Shown in pieces: positions 35,392 through 44,656 of a stretch of DNA of 64,000 bases (positions are counted from its first letter, which is position 1; every line of letters begins with the position of its first letter). Origin of the DNA: Caminicella sporogenes DSM 14501. GTDB taxonomy: Bacteria; Bacillota; Clostridia; Peptostreptococcales; Caminicellaceae. Below the pieces are notes generated by a model that made no database searches, was not told the origin of the DNA, and saw only the letters and a list, made by a program, of their open reading frames with translations. The position numbers and the translations under genes were made by a program. The stretch covers positions 1-64,000 of the forward strand of contig NZ_FRAJ01000011.1 of the NCBI RefSeq assembly GCF_900142285.1, given 5' to 3'.

Positions 35392-36258
35392 ATGAAAAAG
35401 ATAAAAAAGTCATCATTAATGGATTATATGGGAATTACATTTGGGACATTTTTAATGGCTGCAAGTCTTGTATTATTTTTAGAGCCAAATACTATTGCAC
35501 CCGGGGGTGTAACTGGACTAGCTATAGTTATTCAAAAGATAAGTGGAATACCAATAGATGTTACAAATTTAGCTATCAATATTCCATTATTTATAATAGG
35601 CATTATAACTTTAGGTGCAGCCTTCGGGATGAAAACTGTATATGGGATTTTTTTTCTTTCATTTTTTATCAGAATTTTAATTATATTTTTAGGAAAAAAT
35701 ATTAATGCTACTGAGGATTTGCTTTTAGCTTCAATTTACGGTGGAGTATTGATGGGCATAGGGCTTGGATTTGTTTTTAAGAGTAAGGCTACTACAGGTG
35801 GAACAGACTTAGCTGGAACAATTTTGCATAAATATATACCAAATCTAAGTATTGCCAAATTAATGATGATGATAGACCTTATCATTATAGCAACAGCTGG
35901 AATAGTAGATAAAAATATAGAAACTTCATTATATTCGATAATTGCTTTATATGTAATAGTAAAGGTTGCAGATTTTATAGTTGAAGGATTGAATTATGCA
36001 AAGGCATTTCAAATAATTACAGACTATCCTGAAGAGATAAGTAGTGAAATAATAAGTAAATTAAATAGAGGGGTTACAGCTTTAAAGGGTAAGGGAATGT
36101 ATACAGGCAAAGAAAAAGATGTTCTGCTTTGTGTTGTAGATAGAGCTCAAGTTTCCAAATTAAAAGAAATAGTACATAACATAGATAAAAAGGCATTTAT
36201 AATGGTGTCAACTATTCATGAAGTACTTGGTGAAGGATTTACAGAAATAAACAAATAA
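35392..36258 (+). CDS. YitT family membrane protein (DUF161/DUF2179)
   Basis: A 288-residue YitT-type protein with five or six N-terminal membrane segments ([52 protein letters not shown]) and a C-terminal cytoplasmic DUF2179 domain from about residue 215 ([21 protein letters not shown]). Function is unknown; the family is widespread in Firmicutes. ATG 35392 is preceded by GGTGGGAAG; the upstream in-frame ATG 35353 has no site. A TGTGTTATAAT sequence at 35342-35352 looks like an extended -10 promoter 40 bases upstream. Confidence 0.92.
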   Translation: MKKIKKSSLMDYMGITFGTFLMAASLVLFLEPNTIAPGGVTGLAIVIQKISGIPIDVTNLAINIPLFIIGIITLGAAFGMKTVYGIFFLSFFIRILIIFLGKNINATEDLLLASIYGGVLMGIGLGFVFKSKATTGGTDLAGTILHKYIPNLSIAKLMMMIDLIIIATAGIVDKNIETSLYSIIALYVIVKVADFIVEGLNYAKAFQIITDYPEEISSEIISKLNRGVTALKGKGMYTGKEKDVLLCVVDRAQVSKLKEIVHNIDKKAFIMVSTIHEVLGEGFTEINK

Positions 36259-36275
36259 TAAGGAGGTATAAAGTA

Positions 36276-37100
36276 ATGAACCAAGATTATAAAGAATTGG
36301 AAAAAATAGCTGTGCAAATTAGAAAAGATATTATTAATATGATTGCTGAGGCAGGTTCTGGACATCCGGGTGGTTCACTTTCTGCAGCAGATATAATTAC
36401 TGCTCTATACTTTAAAAAAATGAACATTGACCCTGAAAATCCTAATTGGGAAGATAGAGACAGATTTGTATTGTCAAAAGGACATGCTGCACCAGTACTT
36501 TATGCAGCATTGGCTAGAAGAGGATATTTTTCACCAGATGAACTTTTTAAATTGAGAAAAATAAATTCTATGCTTCAAGGACATCCAGATATGAAGGGAA
36601 CACCTGGGATAGAAATGTCAACAGGTTCTTTAGGACAAGGTTTTTCAGCTTCAATCGGTATGGCTTTGGCTTCAAAACTTGATGGAAAGAAAAATAGAAT
36701 TTATGTATTGCTTGGAGATGGAGAAATAAATGAAGGGATAGTTTGGGAAGGAGCAATGGCTGCTGCTCATTATAAATTAGACAATTTGACAGCAATATTA
36801 GATTATAATGGATTACAGATTGATGGAAAAAATGAAGAAGTTATGAATATTAAACCTGTAGATGAAAAATGGAAAAGCTTTGGTTGGCATGTTATAGAAA
36901 TAGATGGACATAATTTTGAAGAAATATTTAAAGCATTTGATGAAGCTGAATCTGTAAAAGGAAAACCAACTATGATAATAGCAAAAACTGTAAAGGGTAA
37001 AGGCGTTTCTTTTATGGAAAATAAAGTAGGCTGGCATGGAAGTGCTCCAACTAAAGAAGATAGAGAAAAAGCACTAAAAGAGCTTGGAGGTGAAATATAA
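36276..37100 (+). CDS. Transketolase, N-terminal (TPP-binding) subunit
   Basis: The 274-residue protein is the N-terminal half of a split transketolase: [18 protein letters not shown], then [19 protein letters not shown], the TPP motif [17 protein letters not shown] through LDYNG (about 145-180), and [17 protein letters not shown]. Together with the next gene it moves two-carbon units between sugar phosphates in the non-oxidative pentose phosphate pathway. Stop and start of the two subunits overlap by one base, giving coupled synthesis. Confidence 0.95.
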   Translation: MNQDYKELEKIAVQIRKDIINMIAEAGSGHPGGSLSAADIITALYFKKMNIDPENPNWEDRDRFVLSKGHAAPVLYAALARRGYFSPDELFKLRKINSMLQGHPDMKGTPGIEMSTGSLGQGFSASIGMALASKLDGKKNRIYVLLGDGEINEGIVWEGAMAAAHYKLDNLTAILDYNGLQIDGKNEEVMNIKPVDEKWKSFGWHVIEIDGHNFEEIFKAFDEAESVKGKPTMIIAKTVKGKGVSFMENKVGWHGSAPTKEDREKALKELGGEI

Positions 37101-38038
37101 TGAATAAAGCAGTTGCAACTCGTGAAGCATATGGTAAAGCACTATTAGAAGCAGGAAGAGAAAATGAAAATATAGTTGTATTAGATGCTGACTTGTCTAA
37201 ATCGACAAAAACTAATATGTTTGCTGGAGAGTTTCCAAATAGATTTTTTGATATGGGTATTGCAGAACAAAATATGATGGCAGTTGCTGCCGGATTGGCT
37301 GCTTCTGGAAAAATTCCATTTGCAAGTACATTTGCAGTATTTGCTTCCGGCAGAGCTTTTGAAATAATAAGAAATTCAATATGCTATCCTAAGTTAAATG
37401 TAAAGATTTGTGCAACTCATGCTGGTATAACTGTTGGTGAAGATGGAGCTACACATCAAGCTTTAGAAGATATAGCATGTATGAGAGCGTTGCCAAATAT
37501 GGTAGTTATAAATCCATCTGATGGGGTATCTACTGAAGCTGCTATAAAAGCCATTGCAGAATATAAAGGACCTGTGTATGTTAGATTAGGTAGAGCAAAA
37601 GTACCTGTAATTTATGATGAAAATAATTTTAAATTTGAAATTGGTAAAGGAATAGAAGTTAAAGAAGGTAGTGATATAACTATTATTGCTACAGGAATTA
37701 TGGTATCAAAAGCTTTACAGGCAAGTGAAAAACTTAGTGAGGAAGGAATTTCTGCTAGAGTGATAGATATACATACGATAAAGCCTATAGATAAGGATAT
37801 AATAGTGAAAGCTGCCAATGAAACTAAAGCAATAATTACAGTAGAAGAACATAATATAATTGGTGGATTAGGTAGTGCTGTTGCAGAAGTTTTAGCAGAA
37901 AACTGTCCAGTACCAATGAAGCGAATAGGCATAAATGATACATTTGGTGAATCTGGTAAACCAGATGAACTTATGGAAAAGTATGGATTAACTGCTGAAA
38001 ATATAATAGAAAACGCTAAGCAGCTTATAGGAAAGTAG
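37100..38038 (+). CDS. Transketolase, C-terminal subunit
   Basis: The 312-residue protein carries the pyrimidine-binding and C-terminal domains of split transketolase: VVLDADLSKSTKTNMF, the FFDMGIAEQNMMAVAAGLA block with the catalytic Glu, ICATHAGITVGEDGATHQ, and the C-terminal VITVEEHNIIGGLGSAVAE. It pairs with the gene directly upstream. GGAGGTGAAATATA precedes the ATG at 37100. Confidence 0.95.
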   Translation: MNKAVATREAYGKALLEAGRENENIVVLDADLSKSTKTNMFAGEFPNRFFDMGIAEQNMMAVAAGLAASGKIPFASTFAVFASGRAFEIIRNSICYPKLNVKICATHAGITVGEDGATHQALEDIACMRALPNMVVINPSDGVSTEAAIKAIAEYKGPVYVRLGRAKVPVIYDENNFKFEIGKGIEVKEGSDITIIATGIMVSKALQASEKLSEEGISARVIDIHTIKPIDKDIIVKAANETKAIITVEEHNIIGGLGSAVAEVLAENCPVPMKRIGINDTFGESGKPDELMEKYGLTAENIIENAKQLIGK

Positions 38039-38060
38039 TTTTACTACTTTCCTTTTTTTA
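38032..38060 (+). terminator. Transketolase operon terminator
   Basis: AAAGTAGT (38032-38039) pairs with ACTACTTT (38043-38050), overlapping the stop codon, then CCTTTTTTT. Confidence 0.75.
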
Positions 38061-38069
38061 GAATATTTA

Positions 38070-38124
38070 TGTCCCCTTTTGAATACTATTTATTAATGAA
38101 ATACTTTAAATTATAGGGGGGACA
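38070..38124 (+). promoter_or_regulatory. Anti-Shine-Dalgarno pairing before PrcB-like gene
   Basis: TGTCCCC (38070-38076) is the exact complement of GGGGACA (38118-38124), which overlaps the ribosome binding site of the next gene. The 41-base loop between is AT-rich. The pairing could hide the start region; support is sequence complementarity only. Confidence 0.35.
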
Positions 38125-38126
38125 CT

Positions 38127-38597
38127 ATGGAAAATAAAAAGTCAATTAAAAATTTTTTAAACAAGAAATCGATTATGATTTCTATTGTAATTATACTCGT
38201 TATTATAAGTGGAACAATGGCAGTGAAGCATTTTACAGATGGAAAAGAAAATGTAAAGTTTGAAATCATTGAAAATCAGCAGATACCAAAAAAATTAAAA
38301 GATATTTTACCTAGATATCAAACATTGGAAAGGGCATTAGCATGTAAAGTTGATGATGAGGTTTATGTAGTTGTAACTAGAGGAGAAAAGCCTACAGGAG
38401 GATATACAGTTGATATTGAGAAAATAGAAAAAATTAAGGAAGATGGAAAATTTAGATTAGTGGTTCATGCTAAATTTACAGACCCAAAACAAGGTGATGC
38501 TGTAACTCAAGGGATTACATATCCTTATGTAGTAGCAAAAACTAATTTAACTGAATTGCCATATAGAATAGAATTGAAAACCGAATATGAAGATTAA
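38127..38597 (+). CDS. PrcB-like (protease complex inhibitor) single-pass protein
   Basis: The 156-residue protein has a basic N-terminus, one membrane helix or signal anchor (about residues 15-32, IMISIVIILVIISGTM) and a PrcB C-terminal type domain with VYVVVTRGEKPTGGYTVDIEKIEK in its core and VTQGITYPYVVAKT near the end. In Treponema, PrcB is a lipoprotein that stabilises dentilisin; the domain is common in clostridial extracytoplasmic proteins of unknown role. The ATG has a very G-rich site (AGGGGGGACACT). A terminator follows. Confidence 0.8.
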   Translation: MENKKSIKNFLNKKSIMISIVIILVIISGTMAVKHFTDGKENVKFEIIENQQIPKKLKDILPRYQTLERALACKVDDEVYVVVTRGEKPTGGYTVDIEKIEKIKEDGKFRLVVHAKFTDPKQGDAVTQGITYPYVVAKTNLTELPYRIELKTEYED

Positions 38598-38600
38598 AAA

Positions 38601-38626
38601 GCAGCTTTTTAAGCTGCATTTTTTTT
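38601..38626 (+). terminator. Terminator after PrcB-like gene
   Basis: GCAGCTT (38601-38607), loop TTT, AAGCTGC (38611-38617), then ATTTTTTTT. Confidence 0.88.
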
Positions 38627-38658
38627 GGCATAAATTACATAAAAGAATTTGACGATTT

Positions 38659-38666
38659 TTGTCGAA
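38659..38666 (+). promoter_or_regulatory. Candidate Spo0A box before LysM gene
   Basis: TTGTCGAA contains the exact 0A-box core TGTCGAA, with a second weaker TTGACGA (38649-38655) ten bases upstream, about 40 bases before the LysM gene start. Short motif, so chance occurrence is possible. Confidence 0.35.
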
Positions 38667-38703
38667 TATATATTGAGAAGTAAAATTAATAGGAGGTTTG
38701 TAG

Positions 38704-39696
38704 ATGAATTTAAAGAAAATAATTGTAGGTGGATTGATAGGATTTACTATATTATCGCAAAGCAGTATTTTATCATCGGCAGAAACAGTTTCTTATAAAA
38801 TAAAGTCTGGAGACACCTATTGGAAAATAAGCCAAAAATATAATTTAAACTATCAAGAATTATTAGATATAAACTCTTCATATCAAAAACCTTATCTTGA
38901 TGTAGGTGATACGATTTTACTTCCTTATAATTCTTCACAAAAAAGGTTGTATAAAGTAAAGTGGGGAGATACTTACTGGAAAATAAGTAAGTATTTTAAT
39001 GTTGATTTTAATTTGCTTTTGAAAATAAATGGAGCAGATAAATACAGTCAGCTAAATATTGGAGATGTAGTTATAGTTCCAAATGATAATAATATAGAAA
39101 AGAAGCCTTATATAACTTATACATACTATACAGTTCAAAAAAATGATGACCTTTGGAAAATAGCAATAAAATTTGGAATATCTTATTATGAACTTTTAAA
39201 AGAAAATAATATGAATGAAAACTCTACTGTATATGTAGGAGATGTTTTAAAAATTCCTGTACATCATATACCAGTTAAACAAACTCCGGGACAACAATAT
39301 GGTGAATATTTAGACTGGTGGACAGAAGCTCAATATGTAGTACCAATTGGAAAAATTTTTAAAGTAAGAGATTTTTATACAGGAAAAGAATGGACTATGA
39401 AAAGAACTATAGGAGCTAATCATGCAGATTGTGAACCACTAACAAAATATGATTCAGAAATAATAAAAAAAGTATGGGGTGGAAGCTACAGCTGGATAAC
39501 AAGACCTGTTTTAATACTTGTAGATGGTAGAAAAATAGCAGCTTCAGCAGCTTCTATGCCGCATAGTATTCAATATATTACCGATAATAATTTTATTGGA
39601 CATATGGATATTCATTTTGCAAATAGTACAAGACATAAAGACGGTAAAGTAGATTATGACCATCAAAAAAATATTAAAATAGCTGCAGGATTATAA
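38704..39696 (+). CDS. Secreted protein with three LysM domains and unknown C-terminal domain
   Basis: The 330-residue protein has a signal peptide (about 1-27), then three LysM peptidoglycan-binding repeats: SYKIKSGDTYWKISQKYNLN (about 30-75), YKVKWGDTYWKISKYFNVD (about 83-127), and YTVQKNDDLWKIAIKFGIS (about 140-185). The last 130 residues (from QQYGEYLDWWTEAQYVVP) form a distinct domain with TMKRTIGANHADCEPL, SWITRPVLILVDGRKIAAS, and GHMDIHFANSTRHKDG, found with LysM in clostridia but without a function I know. His, Asp and Cys residues in it could suggest a metal or enzymatic site. AGGAGGTTTGTAG precedes the ATG. Confidence 0.85.
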   Translation: MNLKKIIVGGLIGFTILSQSSILSSAETVSYKIKSGDTYWKISQKYNLNYQELLDINSSYQKPYLDVGDTILLPYNSSQKRLYKVKWGDTYWKISKYFNVDFNLLLKINGADKYSQLNIGDVVIVPNDNNIEKKPYITYTYYTVQKNDDLWKIAIKFGISYYELLKENNMNENSTVYVGDVLKIPVHHIPVKQTPGQQYGEYLDWWTEAQYVVPIGKIFKVRDFYTGKEWTMKRTIGANHADCEPLTKYDSEIIKKVWGGSYSWITRPVLILVDGRKIAASAASMPHSIQYITDNNFIGHMDIHFANSTRHKDGKVDYDHQKNIKIAAGL

Positions 39697-39766
39697 TAAT
39701 TTAATTTTTAATTAATATTAAAAAAATTTAATATTTAAAAATTATTAGAAAACTCACAAAAATATA

Positions 39767-39795
39767 TTGACCTGTAATAATAAAAATAGTATAAT
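39767..39795 (+). promoter_or_regulatory. Sigma-A promoter of the ilv T-box transcript
   Basis: TTGACC (39767-39772) and TATAAT (39790-39795) with a 17-base spacer lie about 25 bases before the T-box leader. Confidence 0.8.
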
Positions 39796-39820
39796 CTCCA
39801 TTAAATAAATAAAAAAAGCA

Positions 39821-40113
39821 ATGACGGAGAGAAAGATATCTATTCTTTAACTACAGAGAGCCAACATTTGCTGAGAGTTGGTGTTAAAGGGGATATGCAA
39901 TGATCACTCCAGAGCTGCTAATTCGAAAGATTATTTTGAGTAGATGAGGCCGGGTGCTACCGTTATATAGCTAGGGTTCAAGGTAAATCCTTCGACCTGA
40001 TAAAGAGCTGATTGTCTTATGTTTGTTAGGCAATTGGGAATTAGGGTGGTACCGCGGGAAATAACTCTCGCCCCTAAGACGATATAGTTGTGTCTTAGAG
40101 GCGAGAGTTTTTA
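39821..40113 (+). ncRNA. T-box riboswitch leader, probably isoleucine-specific
   Basis: The leader shows Stem I elements (AGAGAG at 39855-39860 and CTGAGAG), a specifier region GATCACTCCAGAG (39902-39914) in which ATC (Ile) at 39903-39905 fits the usual codon-then-ACYYYNGAG pattern, and the T-box proper AGGGTGGTACCGCGG (40043-40057). It ends in a strong terminator: AACTCTCGCC through AAGAC (40063-40080) pairs with 40092-40109, followed by T. Uncharged tRNA-Ile would stabilise the antiterminator and switch on ilv genes. CTC (Leu) one frame over is the alternative specifier. Confidence 0.9.
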
Positions 40114-40430
40114 TATATAATTAAAAAATGTATTAGTAAAACATAATTAATAACTTGAAACAAAAAATTATAAATATGTTTTATGAGAGGAGGGATAAAT
40201 ATAGTCAAATATAGAATAATTTAGATAAAACAGAAAAAAAGCTAAAGGAATTTATAAAACCTTTAGCCTAAAAGAAAAAATAAAAAGCATAAATATACTA
40301 TTAGATATTAGGTAATTAATATCCTTCTTTAAATTAAAAAGTTAGAATATTTCGAAAAATATTTTTTATATGGAAGTAATTCTTATTATTTATTCGTATT
40401 TTAAATTGAGAGTTTTTAGGAGGGAAGAAT
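40114..40430. other. Noncoding stretch between T-box and ilvN-like gene
   Basis: About 315 AT-rich bases. It holds an orphan ribosome binding site (GAGAGGAGGG, 40185-40194) followed by ATA and seven codons to a stop with no ATG, GTG or TTG, and an inverted repeat at 40241-40267. The ilvN-like gene has its own site at 40418-40424. No further gene is seen. Confidence 0.5.
40234..40267 (-). terminator. Minus-strand terminator-like hairpin inside the ilv leader
   Basis: GCTAAAGG (40241-40248) and CCTTTAGC (40260-40267) form a perfect 8-bp stem. On the minus strand the stem is followed by seven T (the A-run 40234-40240). No minus-strand gene ends here, so it is either incidental or stops antisense transcription. 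Confidence 0.4.
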
Positions 40431-40673
40431 TTGAATAAAATGTTATATGCTCGGGTTGATGCGGGATTAGAAGTTTTGACGAGAGTTGTTGGAGTATTAA
40501 AGAGAAAGAGATTTAACGTTACAAGTGTAAAAATGGAGCAAATAGAAAATTCAAATTTTGCAGATTTGACAATTACTCTGCAGGATTGTTTTAACATAGA
40601 TATAAACAGAGCTATAAGTCAGTTAGAAAAATTAGTAGATGTATATGAAGTTAAGGAATTAGAAGTTATGTAA
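40431..40673 (+). CDS. Acetolactate synthase small-subunit-like ACT-domain protein
   Basis: The 80-residue protein is a single ACT domain resembling short IlvN/IlvM regulatory subunits: ARVDAGLEVLTRVVGVLKRKRFNVTSVKMEQ followed by a second strand pair (ADLTITLQD) and a final helix with ISQLEKLVDVYEVKEL. It probably confers branched-chain amino acid feedback on IlvB, encoded two genes downstream. The usual second domain of long IlvH/IlvN is absent. The TTG start at 40431 has AGGAGGG six bases upstream. Confidence 0.85.
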   Translation: MNKMLYARVDAGLEVLTRVVGVLKRKRFNVTSVKMEQIENSNFADLTITLQDCFNIDINRAISQLEKLVDVYEVKELEVM

Positions 40674-40720
40674 ATTAGAAATTTAAATTATTAATTTCAT
40701 GAATTTAAGGGGGATTTATA

Positions 40721-41713
40721 ATGGCAAAAATGTATTATGATAAGGAAGCAGATTTAAATTATCTTTTAAATAAAAAAGTTGCTGTAATAGGATATGGAAG
40801 TCAAGGTCATGCACATGCTTTAAATTTATTAGAAAGTGGTGTTGATGTAGTAGTTGGATTATATAGTGGAAGTAAATCTTGGAAAAAAGCAGAAAGTGAT
40901 GGATTGAAAGTTGTAGAGGTTGCCGAAGCAGCAAAAGAAAGCAATGTAATAGTTCTTTTAATACCAGATGAACTTCAACAAAGCGTGTATACTGAATACA
41001 TTATGCCGTATTTAGATGAAGGTGATGCGTTAGTTTTTGCACATGGATTTAATATACACTACAATCAGATAGTTCCGCCTGAATATGTAGATGTATTTAT
41101 GGTTGCACCAAAGGGACCCGGACATTTGGTAAGGAGAGTTTATAAAGATGGTAAGGGAGTTCCAGCATTATTTGCAGTACATCAAAGTTATACAGGTAAA
41201 GCAAGAGAAATGGCTCTTGCATATGCTAAGGGAATTGGAGCAACTAGAGCAGGAGTTTTAGAGACGACATTTAAAGAAGAAACCGAAACAGATTTATTTG
41301 GAGAACAGTGTGTATTATGTGGTGGAGTAACAGAACTTATTAAAGCTGGATTTGATACGCTGGTTAATGCAGGTTATCAAAAGGAAATAGCTTATTTTGA
41401 ATGTTTACATGAGATGAAGCTCATTGTAGACCTTCTATATGAAGGTGGTTTTGAAAAGATGAGATACAGTATAAGTGATACAGCTGAATATGGAGATTAT
41501 ATGGTAGGCAAGAGAATTATTAATGAAGATACTAGAAAAGAAATGAAAAAAGTATTAAAAGAAATACAAAGTGGAGAATTTGCAAAAGAGTGGCTGTTAG
41601 AAAATAAACTCAATAGACCAGTTTTCAATTCTGTAAAGAAAAGAGAACTTAGTCATCCAATTGTTGAAGTTGGAAAAAATTTGAGAAGTATGATGTCGTG
41701 GATTGAAAAGTAG
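40721..41713 (+). CDS. ilvC: Ketol-acid reductoisomerase
   Basis: IlvC converts acetolactate or acetohydroxybutyrate to dihydroxy acids with NADPH or NADH. The 330-residue class I enzyme has the cofactor fold [17 protein letters not shown], the specificity loop GLYSGSKSW with two Ser residues, [14 protein letters not shown], and the catalytic region [21 protein letters not shown] with its Asp and Glu ligands, then [30 protein letters not shown] precedes the ATG. It lies between the ACT protein and ilvB. Confidence 0.96.
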   Translation: MAKMYYDKEADLNYLLNKKVAVIGYGSQGHAHALNLLESGVDVVVGLYSGSKSWKKAESDGLKVVEVAEAAKESNVIVLLIPDELQQSVYTEYIMPYLDEGDALVFAHGFNIHYNQIVPPEYVDVFMVAPKGPGHLVRRVYKDGKGVPALFAVHQSYTGKAREMALAYAKGIGATRAGVLETTFKEETETDLFGEQCVLCGGVTELIKAGFDTLVNAGYQKEIAYFECLHEMKLIVDLLYEGGFEKMRYSISDTAEYGDYMVGKRIINEDTRKEMKKVLKEIQSGEFAKEWLLENKLNRPVFNSVKKRELSHPIVEVGKNLRSMMSWIEK

Positions 41714-41748
41714 TGAGTAGAAAACAAAGGAGCTGTTTATGATGAAAT

Positions 41749-43458
41749 GTGGGATTAGAAGCAAAAAATAGTCAGATAGTTAAATTTACTGGAGCAGAAA
41801 TAGTGCTCAAATCTTTAATAAATGAAGGAATAGATACAATATTTGGGTATCCCGGAGGAGCAGTTATACCCCTTTATGATGCATTATATGATTACAAAGA
41901 TTATTTTACTCATATATTAACATCTCATGAACAAGGAGCAGTACATGGAGCAGATGGATATGCTCGGTCAACGGGAAAAGTAGGAGTATGTTTTGCTACA
42001 TCGGGACCGGGTGCTACAAATACTATCACAGGGATAGCTACGGCTTTTATGGATTCAGTTCCTTTAGTTGTTATTACCGGTCAAGTACCAAGGAGTCTAT
42101 TAGGAAGAGATTCATTTCAAGAAGTAGATATAACGGGAATATCTGTACCTGTAACTAAACATAACTATCTTGTAGAAGATGTTGAAGATTTGGAAGATAT
42201 TATTAAAGAAGCTTTTTATATTGCGAAAAGTGGCAGACCGGGACCTGTACTCATTGATATACCAAAAGACATATTTTTAGAAAAGACGTATTTTAAAGGA
42301 AAAGTAAATATTAATTGTAGTAATGAAAACAAATCTCATGTAAAAGACGAAGTGATTTTAAAAGAAGCAGCATATTTAATCAATAAATCATTACAGCCAG
42401 TTATATATGCAGGTGGAGGAGTAATTACATCTGAAGCATCAAATGAATTATACAAATTTGCTAAAAAAACTGATATTCCAATTGTTAATACATTAATGGG
42501 ATTAGGTAATTTTCCAAGAAATGAAAAATTATCTTTAGGATTAGTAGGTATGCATGGTTTTAAAGAGGCTAATTTAGCAGTGACGAATTCTGATTTAATT
42601 ATTGCAGTTGGAGCTAGATTTAGCGATAGAGTAATTGGGAATGCTAAAAAATTTGCTCCAAAGGCAAAGATTATACATATAGATATAGATAAAACTGAAA
42701 TAGGAAAAAATAAAGAAGTTAATTTTTCACTTATAGGAGATGTTAAAAGAATATTAAAAGATTTAGAAAAGTACTTAGAAAAGAAAAATAGAAAAGAATG
42801 GATAAATAAAATATACAGTTGGAAAATAGAAGAAACAGAAGAAAAAAGAGAATTTTGTCCTAAAAATATATTGAAATTTGCAAATAAAATTTTAGGAGAA
42901 GATGTGATAGTAACTACAGATGTAGGACAGCATCAAATGTGGACTGCACAGTACTGGAAATTTTTAAAGCCTAGAACATTTTTATCATCTGGTGGATTAG
43001 GTACTATGGGTTATGGACTTGGTGCAGCAATAGGAGCTAAGGTTGGAAACCCAAATAAAAGGGTAGTGCATATTACAGGTGATGGAAGTTTTAGAATGAA
43101 TTGTAACGAACTAGCTACGGTGAGCAGATATGGACTTTCAATAATAACAATACTTTTTAATAATAGCTGTTTAGGTATGGTTAGACAGTGGCAAAAACTG
43201 TTTAATAATGAAAGGTATTCTGAAACGTGTCTAGGAGGAGAAGTAGACTACGTTAAATTAGCTAAAGCCTATGGAATAGAAGGGTATAGAGTAAAAACAT
43301 TAGATGAATTAAGAGAGGTCTTTGAAAAAATTTTAGAAGCAGATAGACCTGCAGTTGTAGAATGTTTAATTAATAAAGATGAATGTGTATATCCAATTGT
43401 TCCACCGGGCAAACCTATAGATAATTTAATAATAAAGGGAGGAGAAAAAAATGAGTAA
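41749..43458 (+). CDS. ilvB: Acetolactate synthase large subunit
   Basis: The TPP enzyme that condenses pyruvate with pyruvate or 2-oxobutyrate. The 569-residue protein has [15 protein letters not shown], the catalytic-Glu motif [26 protein letters not shown], and the TPP-binding [14 protein letters not shown] with FNN (residues about 445-475). Start is doubtful: AAAGGAG (41726-41732) is optimally spaced to ATG 41739/41742, which opens a different frame that stops after ten codons, while the IlvB frame begins at GTG 41749, about 16 bases away. The family core starts at [11 protein letters not shown], so any frame slip would affect only the variable N-terminus. The 3' end overlaps ilvE by 8 bases. 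Confidence 0.94.
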   Translation: MGLEAKNSQIVKFTGAEIVLKSLINEGIDTIFGYPGGAVIPLYDALYDYKDYFTHILTSHEQGAVHGADGYARSTGKVGVCFATSGPGATNTITGIATAFMDSVPLVVITGQVPRSLLGRDSFQEVDITGISVPVTKHNYLVEDVEDLEDIIKEAFYIAKSGRPGPVLIDIPKDIFLEKTYFKGKVNINCSNENKSHVKDEVILKEAAYLINKSLQPVIYAGGGVITSEASNELYKFAKKTDIPIVNTLMGLGNFPRNEKLSLGLVGMHGFKEANLAVTNSDLIIAVGARFSDRVIGNAKKFAPKAKIIHIDIDKTEIGKNKEVNFSLIGDVKRILKDLEKYLEKKNRKEWINKIYSWKIEETEEKREFCPKNILKFANKILGEDVIVTTDVGQHQMWTAQYWKFLKPRTFLSSGGLGTMGYGLGAAIGAKVGNPNKRVVHITGDGSFRMNCNELATVSRYGLSIITILFNNSCLGMVRQWQKLFNNERYSETCLGGEVDYVKLAKAYGIEGYRVKTLDELREVFEKILEADRPAVVECLINKDECVYPIVPPGKPIDNLIIKGGEKNE

Positions 43459-44365
43459 TTCATACGTTTTTTATCAAGGAAAAATTGTAAAGGAAGAAGA
43501 AGTAAAAATAAGCATAAGGTGTAAAGCTTTTAACTATGGACTTGGATGTTTTGAAGGTATAAGAGCTTATTGGGATGAAGAAACAAATCAATTGTATGCA
43601 TTTAGATTAAGAGAACACTATGAAAGATTACTGCAGTCATGCAAAGCATTAAATATCAATATTCCTTATACAGTAGAAGAACTTTGTGATTGGACTTTAA
43701 AACTTCTTAGAAAAAATGAGTTTAAAACTACAGTATATATTAGACCAGTTGCTTTTAAGGGTTCAGACCATTTATTTCCTACACTTTATGATGATGATAA
43801 TCGCATTTTGATATACTGTCATCCAATGGGTAATTTTGCTGGAAAAGATGCATTTAGAGTTTGTATATCTTCTTGGCGTAGAATTTCTGATAATATGATT
43901 CCAGCGAGAACAAAGCCAACTGGGGGATATTTAAACTCTGCTTTGGCTTCGCTTGAAGCACTGCAAAATGGTTATGATGAAGCAATTTTACTCACTGATA
44001 GTGGTTATGTCTGTGAAGGACCGGGTGAAAATATATTTATATATAAAAATGGAAAACTGATTACTCCACCTCCTTCAGATAATATTCTTGAAGGTATAAC
44101 TAGAGATACAGTAATGACTCTGGCAAGAGAAGAATTGGGAATGGAAGTAGTACAAAGAAGTATAACTAGAACAGAACTTTATTCTGCTGAAGAAGCATTT
44201 TTCAGTGGAACTGCGATGGAAGTTACACCAATAGTTGAAATTGATAACAGAAAAGTTGGAGATGGAAAACCGGGTGAAGTTTGTAAAAAAATAAAAGAAA
44301 TTTTCTTCAATATAACAACAGGAAAAAATCCTAAATATGCACATTTCTGTACACCTGTGTATTAA
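43451..44365 (+). CDS. ilvE: Branched-chain amino acid aminotransferase
   Basis: IlvE makes the final transamination to Ile, Val and Leu. The 304-residue class IV PLP enzyme has [27 protein letters not shown], the PLP-lysine region [20 protein letters not shown] (Lys near 158), [15 protein letters not shown], and [16 protein letters not shown]. The ATG follows AAGGGAGGAGAAAAA and lies within the end of ilvB. It closes the ilv operon at a perfect palindromic terminator. Confidence 0.96.
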   Translation: MSNSYVFYQGKIVKEEEVKISIRCKAFNYGLGCFEGIRAYWDEETNQLYAFRLREHYERLLQSCKALNINIPYTVEELCDWTLKLLRKNEFKTTVYIRPVAFKGSDHLFPTLYDDDNRILIYCHPMGNFAGKDAFRVCISSWRRISDNMIPARTKPTGGYLNSALASLEALQNGYDEAILLTDSGYVCEGPGENIFIYKNGKLITPPPSDNILEGITRDTVMTLAREELGMEVVQRSITRTELYSAEEAFFSGTAMEVTPIVEIDNRKVGDGKPGEVCKKIKEIFFNITTGKNPKYAHFCTPVY

Positions 44366-44388
44366 ATAATGAAAAATAAACAAAATAG

Positions 44389-44422
44389 ACTGCTAGATAT
44401 GCATATCTAGCAGTTTTTTTTA
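44389..44422 (+). terminator. ilv operon terminator
   Basis: ACTGCTAGATAT (44389-44400) and ATATCTAGCAGT (44403-44414) are perfect complements, followed by eight T. Confidence 0.93.
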
Positions 44423-44548
44423 TGAGTTTAAAATTTAGAATTGAGAGTTATATAAAATCTTTTAAAAGCTTGAAGGATTGACTTTAAAAGCTTAAAGTTG
44501 AGAGCTTGGAACTAAAAATCTGAAAAAGTGTTGAAGATATTTTTTGAG

Positions 44549-44587
44549 TTAACGTAGAATTAACATTTGATTAACATTGTTATAACA
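44549..44587 (+). promoter_or_regulatory. Pho box: four TTAACA-like repeats at 11-bp spacing
   Basis: TTAACG (44549), TTAACA (44560), TTAACA (44571) and ATAACA (44582) repeat exactly every 11 bases. This is the direct-repeat layout bound by PhoP in Gram-positive bacteria (TT-A-CA units with 5-base gaps), located 70-108 bases before pstS. It predicts induction of pstSCAB-phoU on phosphate starvation. Confidence 0.8.
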
Positions 44588-44656
44588 AAATATAAACTGA
44601 TTAATGATATTTTATTTATGTGAGAAAAAATAAAAACTTGAAAGGGGAAAAGATAT

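Noticed and set aside
35358-35705. 115-codon open frame inside the YitT gene
   Set aside because: It overlaps a clear YitT gene in another frame, has Cys/Tyr/Trp-rich unlikely composition and no ribosome binding site.
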